Assembly: GCF_002272745.1 (NCBI RefSeq)
Contig: NZ_NPBD01000001.1
Span: 62,001 to 126,000 of the forward strand
Source of the DNA: Terribacillus saccharophilus
GTDB lineage: Bacteria; Bacillota; Bacilli; Bacillales; Amphibacillaceae
DNA: 64,000 nucleotides
Reading direction: 5' to 3'
Shown here piece by piece: positions 36,503 to 47,997 of this stretch; positions within the stretch are counted from its first letter, which is position 1, and each line of letters starts with the position of its first letter. Both the position numbers and the translations under genes were made by a program. The notes beneath the pieces were generated by a model. It worked only from the letters and a program-made list of their open reading frames with translations, did not search any database and had not been told where the DNA came from.

Positions 36503-38532
36503 AGAAAAACACGACGGAACGAAGACTGTTCCGATACGCTATAAGCAATAAAAAGACCATCAATATCGGTCTTGTCTGTCTGCTGATTGCAGTAGTATTG
36601 GAGCTGGCAGGACCTTTAATTGCAGCTAGAATTATAGATCATCACATCCTTGGTATCGAAGCTACTTGGTACGAGGTCGAAGGTAAAACCGATAAAACAG
36701 TGGATTATGAAGGAAAGACCTATGTACGGTCTGATGAAATACAAACGAAAGAAGATGCAGTTGGAGAAGCAACGATATTGCAGATTGGCAGGCAGTTTTA
36801 TTTTACGGATAATGTTTTGCCTCTGGATGGTTCCAGATCATTTGAGGATGGAATGATCATGGTTGATAGTCCTGGAGGGATAGAAGAAGCGGAAGGTACA
36901 AGACTTTCAGCTAGTGAACTGTATGAATTTTTTAGTCCACAGTTCCAGCCGATTATCATCCTTTTGATTATCTACGCAGCGCTTCTATTTATCGCAGCTA
37001 TATTCCAGTTTTGGAAGACATTCCTGCTCCAACAGGCTTCCAATAAAATTGTCCGCACGATGCGGAATGACATTTTTGCCCACACACAGCGTGTTCCGAT
37101 CAATTATTATGTGGATCGGCCAGCCGGTACAATCGTAGCTAGAATCACCAATGATACGGAGGCAATCCGTGATTTATATGAAAGGGTACTAGCAACCTTT
37201 GTAACGAGTTTCGTATACATGGCCGGTATTTTCGTTGCGATGTTCTTCTTGAATGCTCGGCTTGCTGCTATCTGCTTGCTCGTAGTTCCTATTTTCTGGG
37301 CTTGGATGAAAGTATATAAGTATTTCGGTACCAAATATAATAAAGTCGTCCGAAAAACAGTAAGTGAGATTAACGGCAGTATAAATGAATCGATCCAGGG
37401 CATGCCGATCATCCAGGCGTTCAACCGCGAAAAAGAAACAAAAGTGGAATTCGAAGTGCTGAATACGCGAAACTTCACATATCAGCGTAAGCTGATGAAG
37501 CTTAGCGCTTTAACCTCGCATAACTTAGTGACGGTTCTTCGTAATTTAGCTTTTGTTGCATTCATCTGGTATTTCGGCGGCGCTGCTGTAACAGGTGGCT
37601 CAATCGTTACCGTCGGCGTACTGTATGCTTTTGTTGATTACTTGAACCGCTTATTTAATCCTGTTACAGATGCTGTGAACCAGCTGCCGCTACTGGAGCA
37701 GGCACGTGTTGCTGCTTCCCGGGTGTTCCAGCTGCTTGATCAGCCGGGTGAAGATGTAGATTCGGGGGCTAGACGGGAGAAGAACCGCGGAGAGATAGCT
37801 TTCGAAAATGTCAGCTTCGCTTATAATGACAAAGATTACGTCCTTAAAGATCTTAGCTTTGAGGTGAAAAGCGGACAGACGGCAGCCTTTGTTGGTCATA
37901 CTGGTTCTGGAAAAAGTTCAATCATGAATTTACTTTTCCGGTTTTATGATCATCAGAAAGGTAAAATAACGATTGATGGTATTGATACAAAAGAAATGTC
38001 ACGTCAGCATGTTCGTAGCAGTATGGGTATCGTACTGCAGGATCCGTTCCTTTTCACAGGCACTATTTTGACGAATGTGACGATGAACAATCCGGATATT
38101 TCTCGGGAAATGGCTATCCAGGCATTGCAAGCTGTAGGAGCAGATCAATTCATCTCCAAGCTTCCAAAACAATATGATGAACCAGTTAAGGAAGGCGGAT
38201 CCACACTTTCCATGGGAGAGCGGCAGCTAGTCTCATTTGCGAGAGCATTGGCTTTCAATCCTTCGATTCTAATCCTGGACGAAGCAACAGCCAATATCGA
38301 TACGGAAACTGAAGCTATTATCCAACGGGCTTTGGATGTTCTGAAACGGGGAAGGACAACATTGGTTATTGCACATCGACTTTCGACGATTATGCATGCC
38401 GACCAGATTTTAGTCCTGGATCATGGGAAGATATTGGAACAAGGCAATCATATGTCCCTATTGGAGAAACAGGGACAATATTATCAAATGTATTTGATGC
38501 AGCAAAGTGGCATCAAACGTTCTGCCGGTTAA
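36499..38532 (+). CDS. bmrD: Multidrug ABC exporter subunit BmrD (YheH-like)
   Basis: A 677-residue half-transporter (B. subtilis YheH: 673). After the first helix an extra ~95-residue extracytoplasmic insertion (~residues 48-145: TWYEVEGK..., FEDGMIMVDSPGG) precedes the second helix, a hallmark of this subunit. ATPase domain: Walker A GHTGSGKSS, signature LSMGERQL (degenerate second residue), Walker B ILILDEA with the catalytic Glu, H-loop IAHRLS. It therefore supplies the consensus catalytic Glu while BmrC has Asp. Translationally coupled to bmrC. Confidence 0.94.
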   Translation: MKKNTTERRLFRYAISNKKTINIGLVCLLIAVVLELAGPLIAARIIDHHILGIEATWYEVEGKTDKTVDYEGKTYVRSDEIQTKEDAVGEATILQIGRQFYFTDNVLPLDGSRSFEDGMIMVDSPGGIEEAEGTRLSASELYEFFSPQFQPIIILLIIYAALLFIAAIFQFWKTFLLQQASNKIVRTMRNDIFAHTQRVPINYYVDRPAGTIVARITNDTEAIRDLYERVLATFVTSFVYMAGIFVAMFFLNARLAAICLLVVPIFWAWMKVYKYFGTKYNKVVRKTVSEINGSINESIQGMPIIQAFNREKETKVEFEVLNTRNFTYQRKLMKLSALTSHNLVTVLRNLAFVAFIWYFGGAAVTGGSIVTVGVLYAFVDYLNRLFNPVTDAVNQLPLLEQARVAASRVFQLLDQPGEDVDSGARREKNRGEIAFENVSFAYNDKDYVLKDLSFEVKSGQTAAFVGHTGSGKSSIMNLLFRFYDHQKGKITIDGIDTKEMSRQHVRSSMGIVLQDPFLFTGTILTNVTMNNPDISREMAIQALQAVGADQFISKLPKQYDEPVKEGGSTLSMGERQLVSFARALAFNPSILILDEATANIDTETEAIIQRALDVLKRGRTTLVIAHRLSTIMHADQILVLDHGKILEQGNHMSLLEKQGQYYQMYLMQQSGIKRSAG

Positions 38533-38533
38533 T

Positions 38534-38570
38534 AAAAAAGCCGTCCTGATTATACAGGACGGCTTTTTTT
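38534..38570 (+). terminator. Intrinsic terminator after bmrD
   Basis: AAAAAGCCGTCCTG pairs with CAGGACGGCTTTTT around ATTATA. Confidence 0.92.
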
Positions 38571-38741
38571 ATGGGGGTCATTGTTGCAGAGATTTAATTT
38601 TTTTGTAATTATTTTGAGAAGCAGCTTTCACTCTAAGTGTTGTATGATAGGCATATTGGTTAAGTATTGGAGTAAGTCATATGTCATATATAAAAAATAC
38701 GAATGAATTTATACGAAATTTACAAATGAATTTAGCTTGTT

Positions 38742-38770
38742 ACACCCGAAAATTACAATTATGTTACGAA
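38742..38770 (+). promoter_or_regulatory. Candidate autoregulatory sigma-I promoter of sigI-rsgI
   Basis: ACACCC (38742-38747) and TACGAA (38765-38770, CGAA core 38767-38770) resemble the sigma-I elements ACCCCC and CGAA, with 19 nt between the CCC and CGAA. They lie about 30 nt before the sigI start. sigI is autoregulated in B. subtilis. The C-tract is shorter than consensus. The rest of 38571-38741 is AT-rich without clear features. Confidence 0.4.
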
Positions 38771-38798
38771 AAATATAGAAGGCTGGAGGTGATAGGTC

Positions 38799-39530
38799 TT
38801 GTATCTACGCCAGTCTAATGATCCTAACCGCGGAAAATTAGAAGAACAGATCAAAAAAGTGCAGGCAGGGAATACCGAGATGCAGAATGAGCTGATTGAG
38901 AACTATCAGCCTTTCATAGCGAAATCAGTTTCCGAGGTTTGCCGCAGATTTATCGATCCTTCCAAGGATGAAGAATTTAGTATCGGCCTTTCTGCTTTCA
39001 ATGAAGCGATGCTAGCTTATGCAGATGACAAAGGGAGTTCTTTCCTTTCATTTGCAAAGCTTGTGATCAAACGAAAGACAATCGATTACATCAGACGTGA
39101 GCGGATTCGTCTTCCTGCTGCTTCGCTGGATGAGCTGTATGAAGATGACAGTGAGAATCCGAGGGAAGCTGAAGCTGCGCAGACAGCTTATAATCAGGAA
39201 ACAGAAGCGTGGTATCGTCGTGCTGAAATCGAGGAGTACGACAAGAAACTGAAGGAATATAAGCTATCCTTTCAGGAGCTGATCCAGGTTGCACCAAAGC
39301 ATCGTGATGCAAGGCAATCGGCAATCGAAGCAGCGAAGATTCTTCATAAGGATTATGAGCTGCGGGATTATGTAATGAGAAAGAAGAAAATCCCGATTAA
39401 GCAGCTTGTCGAAAAGGTAACAGTAAGCAAGAAGACGTTGGAAAGGAACAGGAAGTATATTCTCGCTATTTTCATTATACTGAGCGAGGATTATATCTAC
39501 CTGAAGGACTACATGAAGGGGGTGAGTTAG
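38799..39530 (+). CDS. sigI: RNA polymerase sigma factor SigI
   Basis: A 243-residue sigma-70-family factor of the SigI type (B. subtilis: 251). Region 2 is seen in ENYQPFIAKSVSEVCRR, SIGLSAFNEAMLAYAD and FLSFAKLVIKRKTIDYIRRER; the C-terminal SigI domain has SFQELIQVAPKHRDAR and KKIPIKQLVEKVTVSKKTLERNRKY. It directs heat-shock and cell-wall-related genes and is held inactive by RsgI. Start is TTG 38799 with GGAGGTGAT at 38785-38793, a good distance. Stop overlaps the rsgI start by one base. Confidence 0.94.
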   Translation: MYLRQSNDPNRGKLEEQIKKVQAGNTEMQNELIENYQPFIAKSVSEVCRRFIDPSKDEEFSIGLSAFNEAMLAYADDKGSSFLSFAKLVIKRKTIDYIRRERIRLPAASLDELYEDDSENPREAEAAQTAYNQETEAWYRRAEIEEYDKKLKEYKLSFQELIQVAPKHRDARQSAIEAAKILHKDYELRDYVMRKKKIPIKQLVEKVTVSKKTLERNRKYILAIFIILSEDYIYLKDYMKGVS

Positions 39531-40801
39531 TGAAGAGAGGAGTCGTCGTGAAGCAAAGCCGCCGGAGCACGATTGTGCTGACCAGTGAAGGCACATTCCT
39601 GGAAATCAGTGCGCAAGGGCAGGCAGAGATCGGGCAAGAAATCGAATTTAGTGCACAGGAACTGGTTCGGAGAACAAGAATCAATCATTGGACACCTTCC
39701 ATGAAGAATTTCATGCGTGTTGCTGTATTGGTGCTTGTATTTGTTCTGGCATTATTCCCGGTTTATTCCTGGTTTAACGGCAACAAAGCATACGCTTATG
39801 TCAGTTTGGATTTCAATCCGAGCATTGAATTGAAAGTGAATAACCGTATGGATGTCGTCTCTGTGGCAGCTTTGAACGAAGATGCGAAAACGGTCCTCGC
39901 TAATCTGGATGATTGGCAGGGTGAGGACGTTGAGACAGTTGCAGCCAGTATTTTGCGAATATCGAGTGACTTAGGTCTTTTAGCTGACTCGGAAAGTATT
40001 ATTATTGGTGTGAATTATATTGATGCCAAGCAAGAAGACAAGCAGCTGACAAATATTTTAGAGGGGTCGATCAATGGTTTTAACGACACATTACATATTG
40101 CTTCCTATCAAGTACCTGATAAGGTACGCGAAACAGCGCAGGATGAGCAAAAATCCATGAATGAAATCATGGCTGAGTCCATCCTCGAAGGAGACTCATC
40201 CAAATCTGTACCTACTCTTACACAATCAGATTCAGCTATTATTAAAGATTTTTATAAAGATGATGTGAAAGAAGATGGAACAGAAGCGGAAGAGACTTCC
40301 CTTCAGACCAAAGAGGACCCTGACACAGAGCCTGTGCATGCTGTTACAACCCCCGCAGAAAAGAGAGAGAAAGCGGATCAACAAGCAGATATAGTGAAAG
40401 CAGAGGCGGAACAGGCAGAAGCCAAACCGCTTAAAGCGCCAGCTGAAAAGAAAAAGAACGAAGAAGCTGTGCGTTCAAGAGAAACAATGAAAGAAGATAA
40501 AGAAAAAGCAAAAGAAGCAGACAAACAAAACAAAGATGAAAAAAAGCGAGCAAAAGAAGCTGAAAAGCAGTTGAGAGAAGCTCAGAAGGAATCTAGAGCG
40601 AAAGAAAAGCAGCTGGCAAAAGAAGAATCGAAGAAACAAAAAGAAAATCAAACAAATGATTATAGTAATAAAAGCAGGGAACGCGATGAAAGTAAACACT
40701 CCTCTGCGAGAGAGCAAGGAAATGAAAAAGATAATGACCATAATAGGGATTCACGTGATGAAAATTACGATGAAAGACATAGAGAAAATAACGACCACTA
40801 A
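39530..40801 (+). CDS. rsgI: Membrane anti-sigma-I factor RsgI
   Basis: A 423-residue bitopic protein: N-terminal cytosolic anti-sigma domain (1-55: RGVVVKQSRRSTIVLTSEG), one membrane helix (~62-84), then the conserved extracellular RsgI domain starting KAYAYVSLDFNPSIELKVN. The last ~190 residues are extremely rich in Lys/Glu/Asp/Arg, partly coiled-coil, then Asn/His/Arg-rich. No carbohydrate-binding module is fused, unlike clostridial RsgIs. GTG 39530 overlaps the sigI stop; GGGGGTGAG provides the ribosome site. Transduces an envelope signal, probably by regulated cleavage, to free SigI. Confidence 0.93.
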   Translation: MKRGVVVKQSRRSTIVLTSEGTFLEISAQGQAEIGQEIEFSAQELVRRTRINHWTPSMKNFMRVAVLVLVFVLALFPVYSWFNGNKAYAYVSLDFNPSIELKVNNRMDVVSVAALNEDAKTVLANLDDWQGEDVETVAASILRISSDLGLLADSESIIIGVNYIDAKQEDKQLTNILEGSINGFNDTLHIASYQVPDKVRETAQDEQKSMNEIMAESILEGDSSKSVPTLTQSDSAIIKDFYKDDVKEDGTEAEETSLQTKEDPDTEPVHAVTTPAEKREKADQQADIVKAEAEQAEAKPLKAPAEKKKNEEAVRSRETMKEDKEKAKEADKQNKDEKKRAKEAEKQLREAQKESRAKEKQLAKEESKKQKENQTNDYSNKSRERDESKHSSAREQGNEKDNDHNRDSRDENYDERHRENNDH

Positions 40802-40940
40802 GCCTTTTTAGGATCGAAGTAGGTATTCCGAGCGGGGGGATATCAATTCTAGCCAGACTTTTAGCACATAATAGGACTACATGTATATTAGTAAGGGTAA
40901 AAACAGTAGTGAACTTTGCTGAATAGAGAGGATACCTACT

Positions 40941-42503
40941 ATGTCTGAACTTGATTTGTCGCAGTTTGAGAAGAAGGTTGTTTTACGTAATATTACGGAA
41001 GCAGATATTGATCAAATCCTGGACATGCAGAAAGTGTGCTTTCCGGGCATGGAGCCTTGGAAGAAAAGCCATTTGAAAAGTCATATCGAAATATTTCCAG
41101 AAGGTCAATTTTGTGTTGAAGTTGACGGCAAGATCATTGGCAGCTGCTCCAGCTTGATTGTCAATTTCAATGAATACGATGATCATCACACATGGGATGA
41201 CATCACCGATGAAGGATATATCACGAACCATAATCCGGATGGTTTTAATTTGTATGGCATTGAGGTCATGGTCCATCCGGATTATCGCGGTATGAAGATT
41301 GGGAAGCGTCTTTATGAGGCGAGGAGGGAACTGGCCGCAGAGATGAACCTGAAAAGCATCATCATCGGCGGAAGAATCCCGAATTACCATAAGTACAAGC
41401 AAGAAATGACACCGCGGCAGTATGTCGAGGAGGTAGAAGCGCAGAATATCTATGATCCTGTACTTACCTTCCAAATGATGAATGGATTCCGTGTGATGCG
41501 GATCAATCGCGACTATTTGCCCGATGACAAGCAATCCGCTACTTTCGCTACCTTGATGGAGTGGAATAATATTGAATATCATGCAAAGTCAAAACGTCAT
41601 TTCAAGACGTCTTATCCGGTTCGAATTACGGTAATTCAATATATGATGAAGCAAATCGAATCCTTTGAAGAATTTGCACGGCAAGTGGAATATTATGTGG
41701 ATGTTGCTTACGATTTCGGATCTGATTTTGCTGTATTTCCGGAAATCTTTACAACCCAGCTCATGAGCTTCTTAGAGGAGAAAGTGCCTTCTAAAGCGGT
41801 TCGTAAATTATCTGAATTCACGGAGCAGTATATCGAGCTATTCACAAGTCTAGCTGTTCGTTACAATGTCAATATTGTCGGAGGCTCACACTTTGTGGAA
41901 GAGGACGATCATATTTATAATATCGCCTATTTATTCCGTCGGGATGGCACAATTGAGAAGCAGTACAAGATACATGTCACTCCGAACGAGAGAAAATGGT
42001 GGGGCATCCAGCCTGGTGACACAGTAAAGGTATTTGATACAGATTGCGGGCGTATTGCAATACAGATTTGTTATGATATCGAATTTCCAGAGCTGGCGCG
42101 CTATGCGGTTGATCAAGGGGCAAATATCATTTTCGTTCCGTTCTGTACGGATGATCGTCAGGGATACTTACGGGTGCGCTATTGTGCACAGGCGCGCGCG
42201 GTCGAAAACCAAGTGTATACAGTAATCGCAGGAACTGTCGGTAACTTGACCCAAGTAGAAAATATGGATATTCAATATGCCCAATCCGGTATTTTCACAC
42301 CTTCTGATTTTGAATTTGCGCGGGATGGCATTGTTGGAGAATGCCCGCCGAATATAGAGACAGTCGTTGTCGGCGATGTTGATTTGGAGATATTGCAGCG
42401 ACAGCGTAAGACAGGGACTGTACGTCATTTGCATGATCGCCGCAAAGACTTATTCGAATTAAAGTTCAAGAATCTGGAGAGCGAGACGCCGGAAGATCAA
42501 TGA
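40941..42503 (+). CDS. GNAT acetyltransferase-nitrilase fusion (YhcX-like)
   Basis: A 520-residue two-domain protein. Residues 1-~195: GNAT fold (ITEADIDQILDMQKVCFPGME, then VMVHPDYRGMKIGKRLYEARREL, the acetyl-CoA loop). Residues ~228-500: carbon-nitrogen hydrolase with the catalytic triad Glu in FPEIF, Lys in YKIHVTPNE and Cys in QICYDIEFPE. The same fusion occurs as B. subtilis YhcX and is widespread in bacilli. An acyltransferase coupled to an amidase may process an amide metabolite; the substrate is unknown. It stands alone with its own terminator. The 139-nt gap before it shows no clear motif. Confidence 0.9.
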   Translation: MSELDLSQFEKKVVLRNITEADIDQILDMQKVCFPGMEPWKKSHLKSHIEIFPEGQFCVEVDGKIIGSCSSLIVNFNEYDDHHTWDDITDEGYITNHNPDGFNLYGIEVMVHPDYRGMKIGKRLYEARRELAAEMNLKSIIIGGRIPNYHKYKQEMTPRQYVEEVEAQNIYDPVLTFQMMNGFRVMRINRDYLPDDKQSATFATLMEWNNIEYHAKSKRHFKTSYPVRITVIQYMMKQIESFEEFARQVEYYVDVAYDFGSDFAVFPEIFTTQLMSFLEEKVPSKAVRKLSEFTEQYIELFTSLAVRYNVNIVGGSHFVEEDDHIYNIAYLFRRDGTIEKQYKIHVTPNERKWWGIQPGDTVKVFDTDCGRIAIQICYDIEFPELARYAVDQGANIIFVPFCTDDRQGYLRVRYCAQARAVENQVYTVIAGTVGNLTQVENMDIQYAQSGIFTPSDFEFARDGIVGECPPNIETVVVGDVDLEILQRQRKTGTVRHLHDRRKDLFELKFKNLESETPEDQ

Positions 42504-42511
42504 GGGAATGA

Positions 42512-42545
42512 ATAAGACTCGAGCTAAGTGCCCGAGTCTTATTTT
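42512..42545. terminator. Terminator after the GNAT-nitrilase gene
   Basis: AAGACTCG (42514-42521) pairs with CGAGTCTT (42533-42540) plus an inner GC pair, followed by ATTTTA; may also serve the convergent small gene. Confidence 0.8.
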
Positions 42546-42780
42546 ACATGTCCAAAGCATACAGAGTTGTATGACCTAAGGCATGATCGATATATTGAAT
42601 TAACTCTTCATGTGATTTCACGACGGTGTGCTGTTCGGAGGGATAATGAAAGGCGTGCAGGAAGATTTCAATCCGCTTGGAAAGCAGATCATCCTTCGTG
42701 CGTACCATGAGGACAAGCAGATCATCCCACTGTCCCCAAATCGTAAATAGCAGTGCTTTTTCGTAATCCTGGACTTTCAT
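42544..42780 (-). CDS. Small YhdB-like protein of unknown function
   Basis: A 78-residue acidic protein, MKVQDYEKALLFTIWGQWDD then LLVLMVRTKDDLLSKRIE. From memory it resembles B. subtilis YhdB (about 80 aa), a conserved bacillar protein with no known role. No signal peptide or metal motif is seen. ATG 42780 has AAGGGGA about 10 nt upstream. It occupies its own unit between two plus-strand genes. Confidence 0.7.
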   Translation of the reverse strand: MKVQDYEKALLFTIWGQWDDLLVLMVRTKDDLLSKRIEIFLHAFHYPSEQHTVVKSHEELIQYIDHALGHTTLYALDM

Positions 42781-42870
42781 TGCGCTATCCCCTTCCTGTC
42801 AGGGTATAGATAGTATCTCTCCAATCAGCAGGAACATTGCTGGCAGATATAAGCAGCACGCTTCCTCCTT

Positions 42871-42900
42871 TGTATAGGGTGAAAAAATCCGTACATACTA
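42871..42900 (+). promoter_or_regulatory. Forespore sigma-G/F promoter of the yhcN-like gene
   Basis: TGTATA (42871-42876), 17-nt spacer, CATACTA (42894-42900): full agreement with the sigma-G consensus. It is 34 nt before the start codon of the lipoprotein gene. To my knowledge B. subtilis yhcN is forespore-expressed. Confidence 0.8.
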
Positions 42901-42933
42901 AGCGCAGTATGGCAAATCAAAGGAGGAACACCA

Positions 42934-43533
42934 ATGAAAAAATGGAAATTAATCAGCATGGCTGCCCTTGCTGCCATCACACTTACAGCTTGTCAGAACG
43001 ACAATGACAATGATACAGGCATGGGCAGAAATGGCAATGTTGAACCGACACGCTACAACAATACAGACAACAACTTGGTGCACCGGAATAGTGACAACAC
43101 AATGGATGTTGACGACCGCCAGAAGAATGGTGACGATCAGCAGCCTCGTTACCAAGTTGCAGATGATGTAGCTAAAAAAGTAAAAGAAGTTGAAGGTGTA
43201 GATGATGCATATGTATTTACAACTGACAACAATGCTTTTGTAGCCGTTGATATGAAGAACGATAATGACAATTCAGGAAACAATGGTATGGGAAACACAG
43301 CAACTGGTGATAACAATAACAATGAAGTAACAGACAAGATGAAAAAAGATGTAGAAAAAGCAGTGAAATCAGTGGATGAAGATATCGACAACGTATACGT
43401 ATCCGCAGATCCAGATTTTCTGGGAATGGCAAAGGACTACAACAACAAAATTGATGAAGGTCAGCCAGTAAAAGGCTTCTTCCTTGAATTCGGCAATATG
43501 CTGAATCGTGTCTTCCCGAATAACGAAAGATAA
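42934..43533 (+). CDS. YhcN/YlaJ-family sporulation lipoprotein
   Basis: A 199-residue lipoprotein. Signal peptide MKKWKLISMAALAAITLTAC with lipobox Cys20, followed by an Asn/Asp-rich stretch (~21-70) and a YhcN/YlaJ domain (VADDVAKKVKEVEGVDDAYVFTT, then a second KMKKDVEKAVKSVDEDIDNVYVS half). The family sits on the spore inner membrane and helps outgrowth in B. subtilis. The Asn/Asp-rich segments are more extended than usual. ATG 42934 follows AAAGGAGG. Expression in the forespore is supported by the promoter at 42871-42900. Confidence 0.88.
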   Translation: MKKWKLISMAALAAITLTACQNDNDNDTGMGRNGNVEPTRYNNTDNNLVHRNSDNTMDVDDRQKNGDDQQPRYQVADDVAKKVKEVEGVDDAYVFTTDNNAFVAVDMKNDNDNSGNNGMGNTATGDNNNNEVTDKMKKDVEKAVKSVDEDIDNVYVSADPDFLGMAKDYNNKIDEGQPVKGFFLEFGNMLNRVFPNNER

Positions 43534-43534
43534 A

Positions 43535-43563
43535 AAAGAGGCTCCCATTGGGAGCCTTTCTTC
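43535..43563. terminator. Bidirectional terminator after the yhcN-like gene
   Basis: AGGCTCCC pairs with GGGAGCCT around a 3-nt loop, with A- and T-rich flanks; shared with the convergent aldolase gene. Confidence 0.85.
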
Positions 43564-44593
43564 AATTTGGCTGTTTCGAAAGTGATGAAGCAACTGCCAA
43601 AGCTTTCTTTATTGCACCTTTACCAACGTCATAATGTGTAACAAAACGAACACTATAAGGGTCGAAAGCATTTGCCAATACTTGCTGTTCCTTGAGCAGC
43701 TGTACATATGCGTCCGCTGTCATACCAGTACCTTGTACATCAGCAAGTACAATATTCGTTTCGACTTTATTCATTATTTCAATACCGTCGATCTCAGCAA
43801 GACCATCTGCCAATAGCTTAGCATTTTCGTGGTCATCGGCAAGACGCTCTACATTTTCACGCAGGGCAACAAGACCAGGTGCTGCCAGGATACCGGCTTG
43901 TCGCATGCCGCCCCCAAGACGTTTTCTCCATTTTCTAGCTTTATTAATGAAAATTTCAGATCCTGCCAGAACAGAACCAACAGGAGCTCCTAAGCCTTTG
44001 GATAAACAAACCTGGACAGTATCTGTTAGCTGTGCATACTTTGCTACACTAATACCGGAAGCTACAGAGGCATTAAACAAACGCGCGCCATCCAAGTGAA
44101 TTGGAATTCGATGTTCGCGTGCTATTTGAGCAATTACCATCATATTTTCGATTGGGATGACAGCTCCGCCTGCTTTGTTATGCGTATTTTCCAAGCAAAT
44201 CAGGCCTGTTTCCGGAAAATGAATATCGTCTTTGCGAATAGCAGCAGCTAATCCTTCTGGACATATCGCGCCGCGTTGACCTTTCAGTGTACGTGTCTGC
44301 ACACCTGCAAAAATGGATGTAGCTGCTCCTTCATAGAGGAAGATATGAGATTCCTCTTCAAGGATGATTTCATTACCAGGGTTGCAATGAGATAGTACTG
44401 CGATTTGATTCCCCTGAGTACCGCTTGGTACGAATAGTGCGGCTTCCTTTCCAAGTAAATCGGCAACCGTTTCCTCTAGCTCATTTACAGCTGGATCCTC
44501 TCCATAGACATCATCTCCGACTTCTGCTTCATAAGCAGCTTTTCGCATCGCTTCTGATGGTTTGGTGACCGTATCGCTACGCAGATCGATCAT
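43562..44593 (-). CDS. Low-specificity L-threonine aldolase
   Basis: A 343-residue fold-type I PLP enzyme that splits L-threonine (and allo-threonine) to glycine and acetaldehyde. Typical segments: IDLRSDTVTKPSEAMRKA at the N-terminus, VGDDVYGEDP, ENTHNKAGGAV, HLDGARLFNA, and the PLP lysine in CLSKGLGAPVGS. The frame is open for another 54 codons upstream but ATG 44593 has GGAG in front and is the family start. It is divergent from the yrrT operon and may link to glycine/cysteine metabolism next to it only by position. Confidence 0.92.
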   Translation of the reverse strand: MIDLRSDTVTKPSEAMRKAAYEAEVGDDVYGEDPAVNELEETVADLLGKEAALFVPSGTQGNQIAVLSHCNPGNEIILEEESHIFLYEGAATSIFAGVQTRTLKGQRGAICPEGLAAAIRKDDIHFPETGLICLENTHNKAGGAVIPIENMMVIAQIAREHRIPIHLDGARLFNASVASGISVAKYAQLTDTVQVCLSKGLGAPVGSVLAGSEIFINKARKWRKRLGGGMRQAGILAAPGLVALRENVERLADDHENAKLLADGLAEIDGIEIMNKVETNIVLADVQGTGMTADAYVQLLKEQQVLANAFDPYSVRFVTHYDVGKGAIKKALAVASSLSKQPN

Positions 44594-44810
44594 GACGACC
44601 ACTCCTCTCCTCCTTATTATATAGTATGAATTTGTAACTTTTCCACTATTTTTATAGTTGTGATCTTGTATTCCTAAAAAGGGGGATATATGACTGACAT
44701 CATAACTTTTCATTGAATAAACTGGGGTACTATGGTATCCTTCTGTCATAAACATGATAATTCTTATTCGTTTACTCGGATATTTAAGATATTACACTTG
44801 AGGTGATGAA

Positions 44811-45449
44811 ATGGGCCGCGAATTTATCGATATGTTCGATGAATGGGCAGAAACGTATGATGATACGGTTACTGGTCAGGATCCACAATATAAAGAAGTA
44901 TTTGATAAATACAACGAAATTCTGCAAACAGTCGCAGATGCTGCAGAAGGAAACACACTGGAATTCGGTGTTGGAACAGGCAATCTTTCCGAAAAGCTGT
45001 TAGCAAAAGGACTGAATGTTACTGGTATAGAACCTTCTAAAGAAATGCGCGAGCATGCTTCCCGAAAATTTCCGCAGCTCCAAATAGTGGACGGTGATTT
45101 TCTTTCCTTTCCGGATCTTCATCACGAGGTCTCAGCCATCGTTAGTACGTGGGCCTTCCACCATCTGACAGATGAGGAGAAGGAGCAGGCAATCTTTAGG
45201 TATTCAAAGCTGCTACCTAAAGGCGGGAAAGTAATATTTGCTGATACGGTATTCTCAAGTGAAGAGAACCGTGACCAGCTGATTCAGGAAGAGAAGGATA
45301 AGGGCTATGACAGACTTGTCCAGGATTTGACGACGGAATATTATACGACGATGCAAGTACTTCGTAACATTTTTCAAACACACGGATTTCATGTTACATT
45401 TAAGCAAATGAACCGCTTCGTCTACTTGATCACAGCAGAAAAAGCGTAA
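44811..45449 (+). CDS. yrrT: YrrT SAM-dependent methyltransferase
   Basis: A 212-residue class I methyltransferase (B. subtilis YrrT: 213). The SAM loop is [14 protein letters not shown] (~residues 47-60), with [12 protein letters not shown] and a VDGDFLSFP motif after it. Its substrate is unproven; it is encoded with the methionine-to-cysteine pathway, where it may generate S-adenosylhomocysteine. First gene of the yrrT-luxS-mccA-mccB operon. In the 217-nt gap to the divergent aldolase gene, a degenerate AATTC...GGATAT segment near 44759-44783 could be a CymR box, but the match is poor. AGGTGATG precedes ATG 44811. Confidence 0.9.
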   Translation: MGREFIDMFDEWAETYDDTVTGQDPQYKEVFDKYNEILQTVADAAEGNTLEFGVGTGNLSEKLLAKGLNVTGIEPSKEMREHASRKFPQLQIVDGDFLSFPDLHHEVSAIVSTWAFHHLTDEEKEQAIFRYSKLLPKGGKVIFADTVFSSEENRDQLIQEEKDKGYDRLVQDLTTEYYTTMQVLRNIFQTHGFHVTFKQMNRFVYLITAEKA

Positions 45450-45462
45450 GGGAGAGATAATC

Positions 45463-45927
45463 ATGACAAAGAAAATGAACGTAGAAAGCTTCAACCTAGA
45501 CCATACTAAAGTTGCTGCACCTTATGTACGTTTAGTTGGTATTACAGAGGGAGCGCACGATAAAGTATACAAATATGATATCCGCTTCAAGCAGCCAAAC
45601 AAAGAGTATATGGAAATGCCAGGTTTGCATTCTTTGGAGCATTTGATGGCGGAAAACATCCGTAATAATATCGAAAATATCCTTGATATCGGTCCTATGG
45701 GCTGCCAGACTGGATTCTATGTTTCTATCTTGAACAACGACAGCTATGATGACATCCTTACAGCTTTAGAAAAAACACTGCAAGATGTGCTCGATGCTAC
45801 AGAAGTTCCTGCTTGCAATGAAGTGCAGTGCGGCTGGGCAGCTAACCACAGCCTGGAAGGTGCACAGGAGATTGCGAAAGAAATGCTTTCCAAAAAAGAC
45901 GAATGGCGTCAAGTTTTTGCTGAATAG
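45463..45927 (+). CDS. luxS: S-ribosylhomocysteine lyase LuxS
   Basis: A 154-residue metalloenzyme that cleaves S-ribosylhomocysteine to homocysteine and DPD, the precursor of autoinducer-2. The metal motif HSLEH is at 56-60, the catalytic Cys in [10 protein letters not shown] (~84) and the third ligand Cys in CNEVQCGW (~126). Located 13 nt after yrrT and 9 nt before mccA, so it is part of the sulfur-recycling operon. In B. subtilis this operon slot is occupied by mtnN, with luxS elsewhere. LuxS needs MtnN to supply its substrate, so mtnN must lie outside the window. Confidence 0.97.
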   Translation: MTKKMNVESFNLDHTKVAAPYVRLVGITEGAHDKVYKYDIRFKQPNKEYMEMPGLHSLEHLMAENIRNNIENILDIGPMGCQTGFYVSILNNDSYDDILTALEKTLQDVLDATEVPACNEVQCGWAANHSLEGAQEIAKEMLSKKDEWRQVFAE

Positions 45928-45936
45928 AGGGAGAAA

Positions 45937-47996
<2,060 letters not shown>

Positions 47997-47997
47997 T

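Noticed and set aside
44594..44810. T-box or S-box leader for the yrrT operon
   Set aside because: No T-box sequence (AGGGTGGNACCGCG) or SAM riboswitch elements; only a poor CymR-like segment is present.
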